NCBI RefSeq assembly: GCF_006539505.1
Contig: NZ_BJND01000022.1
Location: 23,836 to 87,835, forward strand
DNA from: Streptomyces spinoverrucosus
GTDB lineage: Bacteria; Actinomycetota; Actinomycetes; Streptomycetales; Streptomycetaceae
Length of the DNA stretch: 64,000 nt
Direction of reading: 5' to 3'
Position numbers and translations under genes: made by a program. This document shows, one piece after another, positions 16,966 through 26,428 of the stretch (position 1 is the stretch's first letter; each line of letters opens with the position of its first letter). A model generated the notes under the pieces. That model did not search any database, was not told the DNA's origin, and was given only the letters and a program-made list of their open reading frames with translations.

Positions 16966-18120
16966 ATGGTCCGCCTTCTGCACCCGCTGCTGCGCGGGAC
17001 GACGTACACCCGCCTGCTGCACCTGTGCGTTCCGGTGCTGCTGGCCAGCGTGTGGTTGTTCATCGACATGTCACGGCCGTGGGTGCCCGCGCTGCTGCTG
17101 ATCCCGGTCGGGCTTATCCCTGCCGTTCGGCGGGGCGAGGGGCTGCAGGCGCGGTTCATGCTGACCCCGGACGAGCCGCACTCGGGGATCTCCACCGCGC
17201 CGTCGGCGACTTGGGGCGACCGGCTGCGGACCGTGCTGTGGCTGGAGGTCCGGATGGGCCTGGCCGCGGTGACCGCGCTGATGACCGTGTGGTTGCCGAT
17301 CGTCGCCGTCGACCTGGCCTCGGCGGCGCTCGGCACCCGGCCGTACGACAACCCGATCCTGCGGATCGTCGAACCCCACTGGGCTTACGCCTTCCTGGTG
17401 CCGGTCCCCCTTCTGGCGATGTACGGCGGGGTGGTGGGGCTCGGCAAACTGGTCACCGCGATCGCACGCCGGCTCCTCGGGCCGTCGGCGGCCGAGCGGC
17501 TGGCCGACCTGGAGGAACGCACCGAGCAGCTCCTCGAACGGAACCGAATCGCGCGGGAGTTGCACGACTCGATAGGGCACGCGCTGACCGTGGCGGTGGT
17601 GCAGGCGGGCGCCGCGCGGGCGGCGGGCGATCCGGCGTTCACGGACCGGGCGCTGGGTGCGATCGAGGAGACCGGGCGGGCCGCGCTGGAGGACCTGGAC
17701 CGGGTGCTCGGCATCCTGCGCGAGGCGGAGCGTCCGCTGAGCAGCCGTCCGACGCTCGTCGAGGCGGACCGGCTGCTGGAATCCGCGCGCACCTCCGGGG
17801 CGAAGGTCGACGCCGAGTTCACCGGACCACTGGCCACGGTGCCCGGCCCGGTGTCCCGGGAGGGCTACCGCATCCTTCAGGAGGCGCTGACGAACGTGCT
17901 CCGGCACGCGGGCGGTGTCCCCGCGCGCGTGCGGGTCGCGGTCGCGGACGGCCATCTGGACCTGGAGGTCCGCAATCCGCTGCCGGCGCCGATACCCGGG
18001 CCCGGCCGGGGCAGCGGGCTGCGCGGGATACGCGAGCGGGCGGCGCTGCTGGGCGGCCGGGCGCACACGGGCCCCGACGACGGCGACTGGCAGGTGCACG
18101 TCGAGCTGCCGCTGGGCTGA
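16966..18120 (+). CDS. Two-component sensor histidine kinase (HisKA_3 type)
   Basis: A 384-residue kinase. Four hydrophobic segments fill residues 20 to about 165 (for example VPVLLASVWLFIDM and VPALLLIPVGLIPAV), so the sensor is intramembrane. A short coiled linker (LADLEERTEQLLERNR) leads to the HisKA_3 H-box IARELHDSIGHAL with phospho-acceptor His200, and a C-terminal HATPase ends GSGLRGIRERAALLGG. Start ATG 16966 fits the membrane domain. The response regulator follows after 14 bp. It is divergent from the ABC exporter, which it probably controls in the LiaRS/DesKR manner. Confidence 0.92.
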   Translation: MVRLLHPLLRGTTYTRLLHLCVPVLLASVWLFIDMSRPWVPALLLIPVGLIPAVRRGEGLQARFMLTPDEPHSGISTAPSATWGDRLRTVLWLEVRMGLAAVTALMTVWLPIVAVDLASAALGTRPYDNPILRIVEPHWAYAFLVPVPLLAMYGGVVGLGKLVTAIARRLLGPSAAERLADLEERTEQLLERNRIARELHDSIGHALTVAVVQAGAARAAGDPAFTDRALGAIEETGRAALEDLDRVLGILREAERPLSSRPTLVEADRLLESARTSGAKVDAEFTGPLATVPGPVSREGYRILQEALTNVLRHAGGVPARVRVAVADGHLDLEVRNPLPAPIPGPGRGSGLRGIRERAALLGGRAHTGPDDGDWQVHVELPLG

Positions 18121-18134
18121 TCTACGCTGGCCGG

Positions 18135-18797
18135 ATGCCGGTCACCGTTCTCCTCGTCGACGACGAACCCCTCGTACGCGCGGGCCTGCGGGCCGTGCTG
18201 GAGGCGCAGCCGGACATCGAGGTGGTCGGGGAGGCTGCCGACGGGGCCGCGGTGATTCCGCTGGTACGGCGACTGCGGCCCGACGTGGTCGCCATGGACG
18301 TACGGATGCCGCTGCTCGACGGCATCGAGGCCACGCGCGCGGTGCTGCGGACCGTGCCGGATCCGCCGAAGATCCTGGTGGTGACGACCTTCGAGAACGA
18401 CGAGTACGTCTACGAGGCGCTGCGGGCGGGTGCCGACGGGTTCCTGCTGAAGCGGGCGCGGCCGGCGGAGATCGTGCACGCGGTGCGGCTGGTCGCCGAG
18501 GGCGAGTCGCTGCTGTTCCCGGCGTCGGTGCGGCAACTGGCCGCCGAGCACGGCGACGGAAGCGGTAACCCGGCGGCGCGGGCAGTGCTGGAGCGGGCGC
18601 AATTGACCGAGCGGGAGGCGGAGGTGCTGCGGCTGATGACCCGTGGGCTGTCGAACGCGGAGATCGCCGGTCAGCTGATCGTCGGCACGGAGACGGTCAA
18701 GTCGCACGTCAGCTCGGTGCTGGCGAAGCTCGGGGCACGGGACCGCACGCAGGCGGTGATCACGGCGTACGAGTCGGGGTTCGTCTCGCCGGGCTGA
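18135..18797 (+). CDS. LuxR/NarL-family response regulator
   Basis: A 220-residue regulator, partner of the kinase just upstream. The receiver domain (residues 3 to about 120) begins VTVLLVDDEPLVRAGL and carries the phosphorylated Asp55 in VVAMDVRMPLLDG, with the conserved Lys in FLLKRARP. The C-terminal LuxR helix-turn-helix starts LTEREAEVLRLMTRGLSNAE at about 157 and contains TVKSHVSSVLAKL. The likely target is the divergent promoter at 16858-16965. Confidence 0.94.
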   Translation: MPVTVLLVDDEPLVRAGLRAVLEAQPDIEVVGEAADGAAVIPLVRRLRPDVVAMDVRMPLLDGIEATRAVLRTVPDPPKILVVTTFENDEYVYEALRAGADGFLLKRARPAEIVHAVRLVAEGESLLFPASVRQLAAEHGDGSGNPAARAVLERAQLTEREAEVLRLMTRGLSNAEIAGQLIVGTETVKSHVSSVLAKLGARDRTQAVITAYESGFVSPG

Positions 18798-18894
18798 CCC
18801 GTCCTCGGCGGACTGGAGGGCTTACGGCACTCGCCGCTGTCCGCGGTGCCGAGTACGATCCGCCAAACACGCGCACGAGCTGGGAGGACGGACG

Positions 18895-20052
18895 TTGGGG
18901 CGGCTGACCGGCGGGGATCCCTCGCTGCTGCGAAGGATCAATTCCGCGGTGGTGCTGCACGCGCTGCGTGCCACGGACTGCGCGACGCTGACGGAGATCA
19001 CCCGGGTGACCGGGCTGTCCCGGCCGACGGTGGAGGGTGTCGTCGAGGGGCTGATCGAGGCCGGTCTCGTGGTGGAGAAGGCGGCCGAGGAGGGTGCCGC
19101 GCGGCGTCAGGGGCGCCCGGCGCGGCGGTTCAGGTTCCGGGCGGAGGCCGGGCATCTGCTGGGGCTGGAGATCGGGCCGCATCGGGTCGCCGCGCTGCTC
19201 GCGGATCTGGACGGGCGGATCGTCGGCGCGCAGGCCAAGGACGTCGACGAGACCGCGCACGCCGACGAGCGGCTGGAGCGGCTGCGCACCGCCGTCGCCG
19301 AGCTGCTGCGCCGGGCGGGGGTCGCACGGAGCTCGCTGCGGGCGGTGGGGGTGGCGACGCCCGGGATCGTCGAGGCGGACGGGACCGTACGGCTGGGCAC
19401 GGCGCTGCCCGGCTGGACGGGGCTGCGGCTCGGGGAACGGCTGGGCCGCTCCTTCAAGTGCCCGGTGCTGGTGGAGAACGACGCCAACGCGGCGGCGGTC
19501 GCCGAGCACTGGAAGGGGTCGGCGACCGAGTCCGACGACGTGGTGTTCGTGCTGGCGGGGCTGAGCCCGGGCGCCGGCTCGTTGATCGGCGGGCGGCTGC
19601 ACCGGGGGTACGGCGGAGCGGCCGGTGAGATCGGCGCGCTGCATCTGCTGGGCCGGGAGGTGACACCGGAGACGCTGCTGTCCACCACGGACGAGCCTTT
19701 GCACCCGCTGGACGAGCAGGCGGTCGCCAAGGTCTTCGCGCAGGCCCGCGAGGGCGACCAGCGGGCCATGGCCGCCGTCGACCGGTTCATCCAACGGCTC
19801 GTGCACGACGTGGCCGCACTCGTGCTGGCCCTCGACCCGGAGCTGGTCGTCATCGGCGGCTGGGCGGCGGGACTGGACGGCGTACTGGATCCGCTGCGGC
19901 GGGAACTGGCGCGGTACTGTCTGCGGCCGCCGAAGGTGACGCTGTCGCTGCTGGGAGAGGCGGCCGTGGCCACGGGGGCGCTGCGGCTGGCCCTGGACCA
20001 TGTGGAGAAGCAGCTGTTCGCGGTGGAGGGCACGGTGACGGCGCGCCGGTGA
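18895..20052 (+). CDS. ROK-family transcriptional regulator
   Basis: A 385-residue protein starting at TTG 18895 behind GGGAGG (18882-18887). The N-terminus is a winged helix (TLTEITRVTGLSRPTVEGVV, residues about 35-60). The remainder is a ROK domain: VGVATPGIVEADG, WTGLRLGERLG, VLVENDANAAAVAEHWKG, GYGGAAGEIGAL and a final VVIGGWAAGLDG. The zinc-binding CxCGxxGC cluster of sugar kinases is absent, so it probably senses a sugar without acting as a kinase. It converges on the GntR gene across a strong hairpin. Confidence 0.9.
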   Translation: MGRLTGGDPSLLRRINSAVVLHALRATDCATLTEITRVTGLSRPTVEGVVEGLIEAGLVVEKAAEEGAARRQGRPARRFRFRAEAGHLLGLEIGPHRVAALLADLDGRIVGAQAKDVDETAHADERLERLRTAVAELLRRAGVARSSLRAVGVATPGIVEADGTVRLGTALPGWTGLRLGERLGRSFKCPVLVENDANAAAVAEHWKGSATESDDVVFVLAGLSPGAGSLIGGRLHRGYGGAAGEIGALHLLGREVTPETLLSTTDEPLHPLDEQAVAKVFAQAREGDQRAMAAVDRFIQRLVHDVAALVLALDPELVVIGGWAAGLDGVLDPLRRELARYCLRPPKVTLSLLGEAAVATGALRLALDHVEKQLFAVEGTVTARR

Positions 20053-20106
20053 GAGGCGGCTCGTCGAACGTCCCCACGGACTAGAGAGCCAACTCAAGAG
20101 ACGTCC

Positions 20107-20138
20107 GGCGCCTCGAAGGAGGGTCCCTCCGGGGCGCC
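20107..20138. terminator. Bidirectional hairpin between ROK and GntR genes
   Basis: GGCGCC (20107-20112) and GGAGGG (20118-20123) fold back on CCCTCC (20125-20130) and GGCGCC (20133-20138), giving a two-part stem with a single-base central loop and short internal loop. It lies between two converging stops (20052 and 20161), the place for a shared terminator. Confidence 0.6.
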
Positions 20139-20160
20139 GTACGAAAAGGGCCTGCGGCGT

Positions 20161-20922
20161 TCAGGACGCCCGGCGCTGCGGGTCCTCGTGGATCTCCACT
20201 CCGCCCGAGTCGCCGAACGTCAACCGGCACGTGTCAGCGCGGTACGTCGCGACGGAGACCGCCGCGGTGCTGCCGGCGGCGTGGAAGCGGGTGGTGACCA
20301 CCAGGACCGGCGCGCCCGGCAGGCGGTCGAGTTCCTTGGCGTCGTCGGCGCGGGCCGAACCGAGTTCGACGGCGCGGTCCTGCCCCTCCAGCTCCAGGTG
20401 CTGCAGCTCGCGCAGCACCGCACGCGCGCGTGCCGGTCCCGACGGTGCGTCGATGGCGGACAGGTCGGGCACCGACGAGGCCGGGATGTACAGCAGCTCG
20501 GCGGCGACGGGCTGGCCGTGCGTCGTACGGGTGCGGCGCACGATGTGCACGGGCTCGTCGCGGCCGGTCTCCAGGGCGTCGGCGACCGCGGCCGGCGGGG
20601 CCGCGACGGTGCAGTCGACGGCCTGCCAGGCGTCACCGGGCGCGCCGGGCCAGGCGTGCTGCTCAGTGCCGACGGCCACGCCCACGCGCGGCGGGGCGAC
20701 GGTCGTACCGACTCCGCGGCGGCGTTGCAGCCTGCCTTCCAGTTCCAGCTGTTCCAGGGCCTGGCGGAGCGTGGCGCGGGCGACGCCGAAGCGGGCGGCG
20801 AGGTCGCGCTCGTTGGGCAGGATCTCGCCCACCGAGAACTCGGAGTCCAGTGCCTCCGTGAGCACGGTCTTGAGATGCCAGTACTTAGGTTCCGGCACCG
20901 ATTCCAGCTGCGTGGTCCCCAC
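20161..20922 (-). CDS. GntR-family regulator with UTRA domain
   Basis: A 253-residue regulator starting at GTG 20922. The winged helix is at residues 14-80 (ILPNERDLAARFGVARATLRQALEQLE, then GRLQRRRGVGTTV), followed by a HutC/UTRA effector domain (about 95-245, for example RDEPVHIVRRTRTTHGQPVA). The HutC group senses sugars, amino acids or phosphorylated sugars; the DasR group belongs here, but the effector of this protein cannot be told. It ends close to the convergent ROK gene. Confidence 0.9.
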   Translation of the reverse strand: MGTTQLESVPEPKYWHLKTVLTEALDSEFSVGEILPNERDLAARFGVARATLRQALEQLELEGRLQRRRGVGTTVAPPRVGVAVGTEQHAWPGAPGDAWQAVDCTVAAPPAAVADALETGRDEPVHIVRRTRTTHGQPVAAELLYIPASSVPDLSAIDAPSGPARARAVLRELQHLELEGQDRAVELGSARADDAKELDRLPGAPVLVVTTRFHAAGSTAAVSVATYRADTCRLTFGDSGGVEIHEDPQRRAS

Positions 20923-21121
20923 CCTGTCCTCCGCAATCGCCGTGATCCGGCGGCGTTTTAGCGCCCTTGTTTATTAAAGGTTGTTGTACTTATCTACGAC
21001 CATAAGGCGGCCCTCACCCTTGGTCAAGACCAATCCTCGGCCCTCGGGTGCTGCACAGGTGGGGTGCGGCCAAGCGTTCATGGGCCGTTCGCGCCACGCC
21101 GCATTCGTGACGCAACGGCGT

Positions 21122-22009
21122 CTATGCGGTGGCCAGTGATCGCAGCTTGTCGGGGTTGCGGATGACGTAGACGGCCTGGACGCGTCCGTCGAGGACGTCC
21201 AGCTGGAACACGGAGTCGGGCTTGTCGCCGGACAGGACGAGGACCGCGGGACCGCCGTTGAGTTCCAGGAAGCGATACGACATGTCCGGAATCCCCTTGC
21301 GGGCGGCGCCGATGAGGAAGCGGCCCACGTGGTCGGCGCTCTGCAGCACCCGCAGCGGCGCCTGGGCCTTGCCGCCGCTGTCGCCGACGAGGCGGACGTC
21401 GGGCGCGAGCAGCGCCATGAGGCCGTCGAGGTCGCCGTCCCCGGCGGCGGCCAGGAACCGCTCGGTGAGGTCGCGGCGCTCGGCGGGGTCGACGTCGTAG
21501 CGCGGCCGCCGCTCCTCGACGTGCCGGCGGGCACGGCCGGCCAGCTGCCGTACGGCGGGCTCGGCACGGTCGAGCATGGCGGCGATCTCGGCGTGGGGGT
21601 AGCCGAAGGCCTCCCGGAGGACGAACACCGCCCGTTCCAGCGGCGACAGCGACTCCAGTACGACGAGGACGGCGAGGGAGACGGAGTCGGCGAGCACGGC
21701 CCGCTCCGCGGTGTCGGGGGCGGTGTCCCCGAACTCGGTGACGTACGGCTCGGGCAGCCAGGGGCCGACGTACGCCTCGTTGCGGGTCTTGATCTGGCGC
21801 AGCCGGTCGAGGGCGAGGCGGGTGGTGACGCGGACCAGGTACGCGCGCGGGTCGCGCACGTCGGCTCGGTCGGCGGCGGACCAGCGCAGCCAGGCGTCCT
21901 GGACCACGTCCTCCGCGTCGGCGACGCGGCCCAGCATGCGGTAGGCGACGCCCAGGAGAACGGGGCGGTGCTCTTCGAAGACCTCGGTGGCGGTGTCGGC
22001 AGTCACCAC
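21122..22009 (-). CDS. sigJ: ECF41-type RNA polymerase sigma factor with SnoaL-like C-terminal domain
   Basis: A 295-residue ECF sigma factor. Regions 2 (LLGVAYRMLGRVADAEDVVQDAW) and 4 (AVFVLREAFGYPHAEIAAML) occupy residues 10-175. Between and after them are the marks of group ECF41: WLPEP in the linker, a C-terminal NTF2/SnoaL-like domain (about 180-290) with a GGK motif, and the near-terminal NPDKL. In ECF41 the extra domain replaces a separate anti-sigma factor. Two GTG codons (22009 and 22006) compete as start. The symbol follows common usage for this family. It is divergent from an alpha/beta hydrolase, a possible target. Confidence 0.9.
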   Translation of the reverse strand: MVTADTATEVFEEHRPVLLGVAYRMLGRVADAEDVVQDAWLRWSAADRADVRDPRAYLVRVTTRLALDRLRQIKTRNEAYVGPWLPEPYVTEFGDTAPDTAERAVLADSVSLAVLVVLESLSPLERAVFVLREAFGYPHAEIAAMLDRAEPAVRQLAGRARRHVEERRPRYDVDPAERRDLTERFLAAAGDGDLDGLMALLAPDVRLVGDSGGKAQAPLRVLQSADHVGRFLIGAARKGIPDMSYRFLELNGGPAVLVLSGDKPDSVFQLDVLDGRVQAVYVIRNPDKLRSLATA

Positions 22010-22114
22010 CTCATCGTTCCAGCCGCTCGGCGGTGACGGGGGCTACCCGTCGGTAGCTGTCGCTGACAAGGTGTCTGCACCAAGTCCGGCCCCGAGTCCT
22101 CAGCAAGGAGCTGT

Positions 22115-22966
22115 ATGTCCGCCACCGTCTCCTTCAAGGTCCCCACCCCGCGCGGCCCGCGCAGCATGAGCCTGGCGTACGCGCGCGTGGGCACCGGTGA
22201 ACCGCTGGTCCTGCTGCACGGCATAGGTCACCACCGGCAGGTATGGGATCCGGTCGTCCCCGTCCTGGCGGTCGAACGGGAGGTGATCGCCGTGGACCTG
22301 CCGGGGTCCGGGGAGTCCCCGGCGCTGCCGGACGGCCTCGCGCACGACCTGCCGACGATGACCGCCGTGCTCGCCGCGCTGTGCGAGGCGCTGGGGCTCG
22401 AACGGCCCCATGTGGCGGGCAACTCGCTGGGCGGCCTGCTGGCCCTCCAGCTCGGCCGGGACAAGCTCGTACGGTCGGTCACAGCCCTGTCCCCCGCCGG
22501 GTTCTGGTCGCAGGCGGAGCGGCGCTACGCCTTCGCAGTGCTCATGACGATGCGGCAGCTCGCCCGACGGATGCCGCCACCCCTGGTCGAGGCGCTCGCC
22601 CGCCACGCGGTGGGCCGCACGCTGATGACGAGCACCATCTACGCCCGCCCGGGCCGCCGTTCGCCCGAGGCGGTGGTCGCCGAGACGCTCGCGCTGGCCC
22701 GTGCCCAGGGGTTCTCGGAGACCCTCCGCAGCGGCCGGGACGTGCAGTTCACCGACGACATCACCGGGATCCCGGTCACCGTGGCCTGGGGCAGCAGGGA
22801 CCGGCTGCTGGTGCCCCGGCAGGGAATCCGCGCCAAGTACATGCTGCCCAAGGCCCGGCTGATACGGCTGCCCGGCTGCGGTCACGTCCCGATGAACGAC
22901 GACCCGGCACTCGTCTCGCGCGTGCTGCTCGACGGCAGCCGGTCTGTCGCGAGGGAGACGCCCTGA
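22115..22966 (+). CDS. Alpha/beta hydrolase
   Basis: A 283-residue serine hydrolase. The oxyanion-hole motif is VLLHGIGHHRQVWDP, the nucleophile elbow GNSLGG gives Ser104, an Asp is expected in VAWGSRDRLLVP, and the His lies in LPGCGHVPMNDDP. ATG 22115 follows AAGGAG. No signal peptide is present. It is divergent from the ECF41 sigma gene across 105 bp. The reaction is not predictable from these motifs. Confidence 0.87.
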   Translation: MSATVSFKVPTPRGPRSMSLAYARVGTGEPLVLLHGIGHHRQVWDPVVPVLAVEREVIAVDLPGSGESPALPDGLAHDLPTMTAVLAALCEALGLERPHVAGNSLGGLLALQLGRDKLVRSVTALSPAGFWSQAERRYAFAVLMTMRQLARRMPPPLVEALARHAVGRTLMTSTIYARPGRRSPEAVVAETLALARAQGFSETLRSGRDVQFTDDITGIPVTVAWGSRDRLLVPRQGIRAKYMLPKARLIRLPGCGHVPMNDDPALVSRVLLDGSRSVARETP

Positions 22967-23030
22967 GGGCCTCCTTCAGGACGATCACCCGGACCCAGTC
23001 CGCGGGTCTACGCCAGCTAATGTCCCGTCC

Positions 23031-24488
23031 ATGAAGCCCGCGAAGCCCTCACAGACCGACGGGCCGGAACACATGGGCTCCGCCGCCTGGGAGTTGCTGC
23101 TGCCCGCCGCCTCGGCACCCGCACGCGCGCGTGGCCGCTCGTTGCAGGCCGCGCTGCGGGCGGCGGTCCGTTCCGGGCGGCTCGCGCCGGGCACCCGGCT
23201 GCCGTCCAGCCGGGACCTCGCGGCCGACCTCGGCGTGTCGCGCGGGCTGGTCACGGAGGCGTACGAGCAGCTGACGGCGGAGGGGTACCTGCGCAGCGGC
23301 CGGGGTGCGGGGACCTGGGTGGGCGACGCCGTACGAGCCGCACACCCGCGCGCGCGTGACCTCGCTCCCCGCACCTGCGGTGCGCGCGCCGACTTCGTGC
23401 CGGGGACGCCGGACCTGTCGCTGTTCCCGCGCGCCGCCTGGGCCGCCGCCCAGCGCCAAGTGCTGGCGGAGCTGCCGCACCACGACCTCGGCTACCCCGA
23501 CCCACGCGGCCTGCCCAGGCTGCGCACCGCACTCGCCGAACTGCTCGGCCGCCGCCGGGGTGTGGTCGCCGACCCGGAGCGGATCGTGGTCGTCTCCGGC
23601 GTGACCCAGGCGACGACACTGCTCGCCGTCGTGCTGCACGCGCGCGGGATGCCCGCGATCGGCGTCGAGGACCCCGGCAGTCCGCAGCACAACGGCGTGT
23701 ACGCCTCGGCCGGGGTCACCTGTGTGCCACTGCCGCTGGACGACGAGGGGCTCTCCATGGGTCCGCTGCGGTCGTCCGGGGTACGGGCCGTGGTGACGAC
23801 GCCGGCGCACCAGTACCCGACCGGGATCGCGTACTCCGCGCAACGCCGCGCCGAACTGCTCGACTGGGCGCGGTCCGTGGACGGGCTCGTCCTGGAGGAC
23901 GACTACGACGGCGACTTCCGCTACGACCGGGCGCCCGTGGGCGCGCTCCAGGGCCTCGACCCCGAACGCGTCGCCTATATGGGCTCGGTCAGCAAGTCTC
24001 TCGCCCCGGGGCTGCGGCTCGGCTGGGTGCTGGTCCCGGAGTGGCTGGCCGACGACGTCATCGCCCGCAAGCGGGCCATCGACCTCGGCCATCCCACCCT
24101 CGACCAGGCACTGTTCGCCCGGTTCCTGGAGCGCGGCGGCTACGACAGCCAGCTGCGGCGCTGCCAGCGCGCGTACCGCGAACGGCGTGACGCCCTGGTG
24201 GCCGCGCTCGACGAGCACTTCCCCGGCGCCGAGGTGTCCGGGATCGCGGCGGGACTGCACGTCATCGCGACACTGCCGGAGTGGTACGGGCCGCAGGAGC
24301 GGTTCCTCGCGCGCGTGGGAGCGGCTGGGGTTGCCGTACGGGCGCTGTCGGAGTGCGTGTACGCGCGTGCGGGCGCCTCGGGGGATGGGGACGCGGCGGT
24401 GCGGCTTGTGCTCGGGTACGCGCATGTGTCGCCGGGGCGGATTCGGGAGGGGGTGCGGGTGATGGCGGAGGCGGTACGGGGTGAGTAG
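23031..24488 (+). CDS. MocR/PdxR-type regulator (GntR helix fused to aminotransferase)
   Basis: A 485-residue fusion. The N-terminal winged helix of GntR type (LPSSRDLAADLGVSRGLVTE, residues about 60-100) is joined to a fold-type I aminotransferase domain (about 120-480) with the PLP-binding GSVSKSLAPGLRLGW, where Lys322 should form the Schiff base, and with LEDDYDGDFRY holding the cofactor Asp. MocR proteins use PLP or a PLP adduct as signal; PdxR controls vitamin B6 genes, but neither pdxS nor pdxT is next to it here. The target is therefore open. Confidence 0.92.
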   Translation: MKPAKPSQTDGPEHMGSAAWELLLPAASAPARARGRSLQAALRAAVRSGRLAPGTRLPSSRDLAADLGVSRGLVTEAYEQLTAEGYLRSGRGAGTWVGDAVRAAHPRARDLAPRTCGARADFVPGTPDLSLFPRAAWAAAQRQVLAELPHHDLGYPDPRGLPRLRTALAELLGRRRGVVADPERIVVVSGVTQATTLLAVVLHARGMPAIGVEDPGSPQHNGVYASAGVTCVPLPLDDEGLSMGPLRSSGVRAVVTTPAHQYPTGIAYSAQRRAELLDWARSVDGLVLEDDYDGDFRYDRAPVGALQGLDPERVAYMGSVSKSLAPGLRLGWVLVPEWLADDVIARKRAIDLGHPTLDQALFARFLERGGYDSQLRRCQRAYRERRDALVAALDEHFPGAEVSGIAAGLHVIATLPEWYGPQERFLARVGAAGVAVRALSECVYARAGASGDGDAAVRLVLGYAHVSPGRIREGVRVMAEAVRGE

Positions 24489-24710
24489 GGGCGTACGGCG
24501 GCTTTTGGGCATGGCCTTGGGCATCCAGCGCCGTAGCCCTGCCCCTCACCCGTCACCACAGCCCGCCAGTCACATCAGCCCCCACCGCCACTCCGCTCCC
24601 CGTGTCCCCGCGGCCCGTTGTTCACTCCTGGTTTGCGTGTGCGCTGCGGCGTCCCAGTAGTTCTGGCATGACAACTGGCCGGATTCCGTCCTGTCCTGGA
24701 GGCACCACCT

Positions 24711-26285
24711 ATGTCACACCGACCCTTGCCCGGCCGCCGCAGTGTCCTGCGCGGCTCTCTCGCCGCGTCGGCGGCGCTGACTCTGCCCGTCGGTCTCGGC
24801 GCGGCGCCGGCCCTCGCCCTGTCGGGGCGCCCGAAGGCGGGCTGGGGCGTGCAGACGGGCGACGTGTCCGCGCACTCCGGGCTGGTGTGGGTGCGCTCCG
24901 ACCGCCCGGCCCGGATGATCGTCGAGACCTCCGCGACCGAGTCGTTCCGCAACCCGCGCAGGTGGTACGGCCCGCTACTCGGCAAGAACTCCGACTTCAC
25001 CGGCACGACCCTGCTGCGCGGCCTGCCGTCCGGCGAGCAGATCCACTACCGCGTGCTGCTGGCCGACCCGGACGACCCGCGCCGTACCGGAGAGCCGGTG
25101 ACCGGCACCTTCCGTACGGCGCCCGCCCGGCGGCGTGACGGCGTGCGGTTCGTCTGGTCCGGCGACCTGGCGGGCCAGGGCTGGGGCATCAACCCGGAGC
25201 TCGGCGGCTACCGGATCTACGACGCGATGGCCGCCCTGAACCCGGACTTCTTCATCTGCAGCGGCGACAACGTCTACGCCGACGGCCCGATCACCGAGAC
25301 CGTGGCGCTGCCCGACGGGCGGACCTGGCGGAACATCACCACCGAGGAGAAGGCGAAGGTCGCCGAGACGCTGGCGGAGTTCCGCGGCAACTTCCGCTAC
25401 AACCTGCTGGACGAGAACCTGCGCGCCTTCAACGCCCAGGTGCCGTCGATCATCCAGTGGGACGACCACGAGGTCACCAACAACTGGTACCCGGGTGAGA
25501 TCCTCACCGACAGCCGGTACACGGAGAAGAACGTCGACGTGCTCGCCGCGCGTGCCCGGCAGGCGTTCTCGGAGTACTTCCCCATATCGACGCTGCGCCG
25601 CCCCGACGGCCGGGTCTATCGGGTGCAGCACTACGGTCCGCTGCTGGACGTGTTCGTCCTGGACATGCGCACCTACCGCAACGCCAACTCGACGGACGAC
25701 CAGACCACCGACCCGCAGGGCATCCTGGGCCGCGAGCAGTTGCAGTGGCTCAAGCGGGAGCTGTCCCGGTCGCGGGCGGTGTGGAAGGTGATCGCCTCCG
25801 ACATGCCGCTCGGCCTGGTCGTGCCGGACACCGGGGACGGCAAGCCGAACATCGAGGCGGTCGCGCAGGGCGACCCGGGTGCCCCGCTCGGCCGTGAGCT
25901 GCAGATCGCCGAGCTGCTGCGGTTCATCAAGCACCGGCGGATCACGGGCACGGTGTGGTTGACGGCCGACGTGCACTACACCTCGGCGCAGCACTACCAG
26001 CCGTCGCGGGCGGCGTTCACGGACTTCGAGCCGTTCTGGGAGTTCGTGTCCGGCCCGCTCAACGCCGGTGCCTTCCCGGCGAACGCGCTCGACAACACGT
26101 TCGGTCCGGAGCGGGTGTTCGTGAAGGCGCCGACGACGGCCAACGTCTCGCCCGCCGAGGGCTACCAGTTCTTCGGCGAGGTCGACATCGACGGCGACAC
26201 CGCCGAACTGACGGTCCGACTGCGCGAGCAGGACGGCACCGTGCTGTTCACCAAGGTGCTGCAGCCGGGCCGAGTGGGTCAGTAG
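24711..26285 (+). CDS. phoD: PhoD-type alkaline phosphatase, Tat-exported
   Basis: A 524-residue extracellular phosphatase/phosphodiesterase. The N-terminus has a twin-arginine signal (GRRSVLRGSLAASAALTL, cleaved near residue 35), as PhoD needs to be folded with Fe/Ca cofactor before export. An N-terminal beta-sandwich (about 40-140) precedes the metallophosphatase domain, whose metal ligands are in WSGDLAGQGWG, CSGDNVYADGP, IQWDDHEVTNNW and LTADVHYTSAQ. It would release phosphate from phosphodiesters and is usually under PhoP control; no PHO box was identified in the 222-bp gap upstream. A very strong hairpin follows. Confidence 0.92.
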   Translation: MSHRPLPGRRSVLRGSLAASAALTLPVGLGAAPALALSGRPKAGWGVQTGDVSAHSGLVWVRSDRPARMIVETSATESFRNPRRWYGPLLGKNSDFTGTTLLRGLPSGEQIHYRVLLADPDDPRRTGEPVTGTFRTAPARRRDGVRFVWSGDLAGQGWGINPELGGYRIYDAMAALNPDFFICSGDNVYADGPITETVALPDGRTWRNITTEEKAKVAETLAEFRGNFRYNLLDENLRAFNAQVPSIIQWDDHEVTNNWYPGEILTDSRYTEKNVDVLAARARQAFSEYFPISTLRRPDGRVYRVQHYGPLLDVFVLDMRTYRNANSTDDQTTDPQGILGREQLQWLKRELSRSRAVWKVIASDMPLGLVVPDTGDGKPNIEAVAQGDPGAPLGRELQIAELLRFIKHRRITGTVWLTADVHYTSAQHYQPSRAAFTDFEPFWEFVSGPLNAGAFPANALDNTFGPERVFVKAPTTANVSPAEGYQFFGEVDIDGDTAELTVRLREQDGTVLFTKVLQPGRVGQ

Positions 26286-26306
26286 CTCCCGTACCCTCGT
26301 GAACGT

Positions 26307-26343
26307 GTGCCGCGCACCGGCGTCATCCCCCGGTGCGCGGCAC
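26307..26343 (+). terminator. 14-bp perfect hairpin after phoD
   Basis: GTGCCGCGCACCGG (26307-26320) pairs perfectly with CCGGTGCGCGGCAC (26330-26343) over a 9-base loop. It lies 21 bp past the phoD stop and should end its transcript. Confidence 0.75.
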
Positions 26344-26428
26344 GGTCGTATCGGCCTCAACTCCGCTGCTGTCGCGGCGTTTTTGCAGGTCAGAGCCGAT
26401 TGTCAGTGGTCGCCTCTACGGTTTTCCC

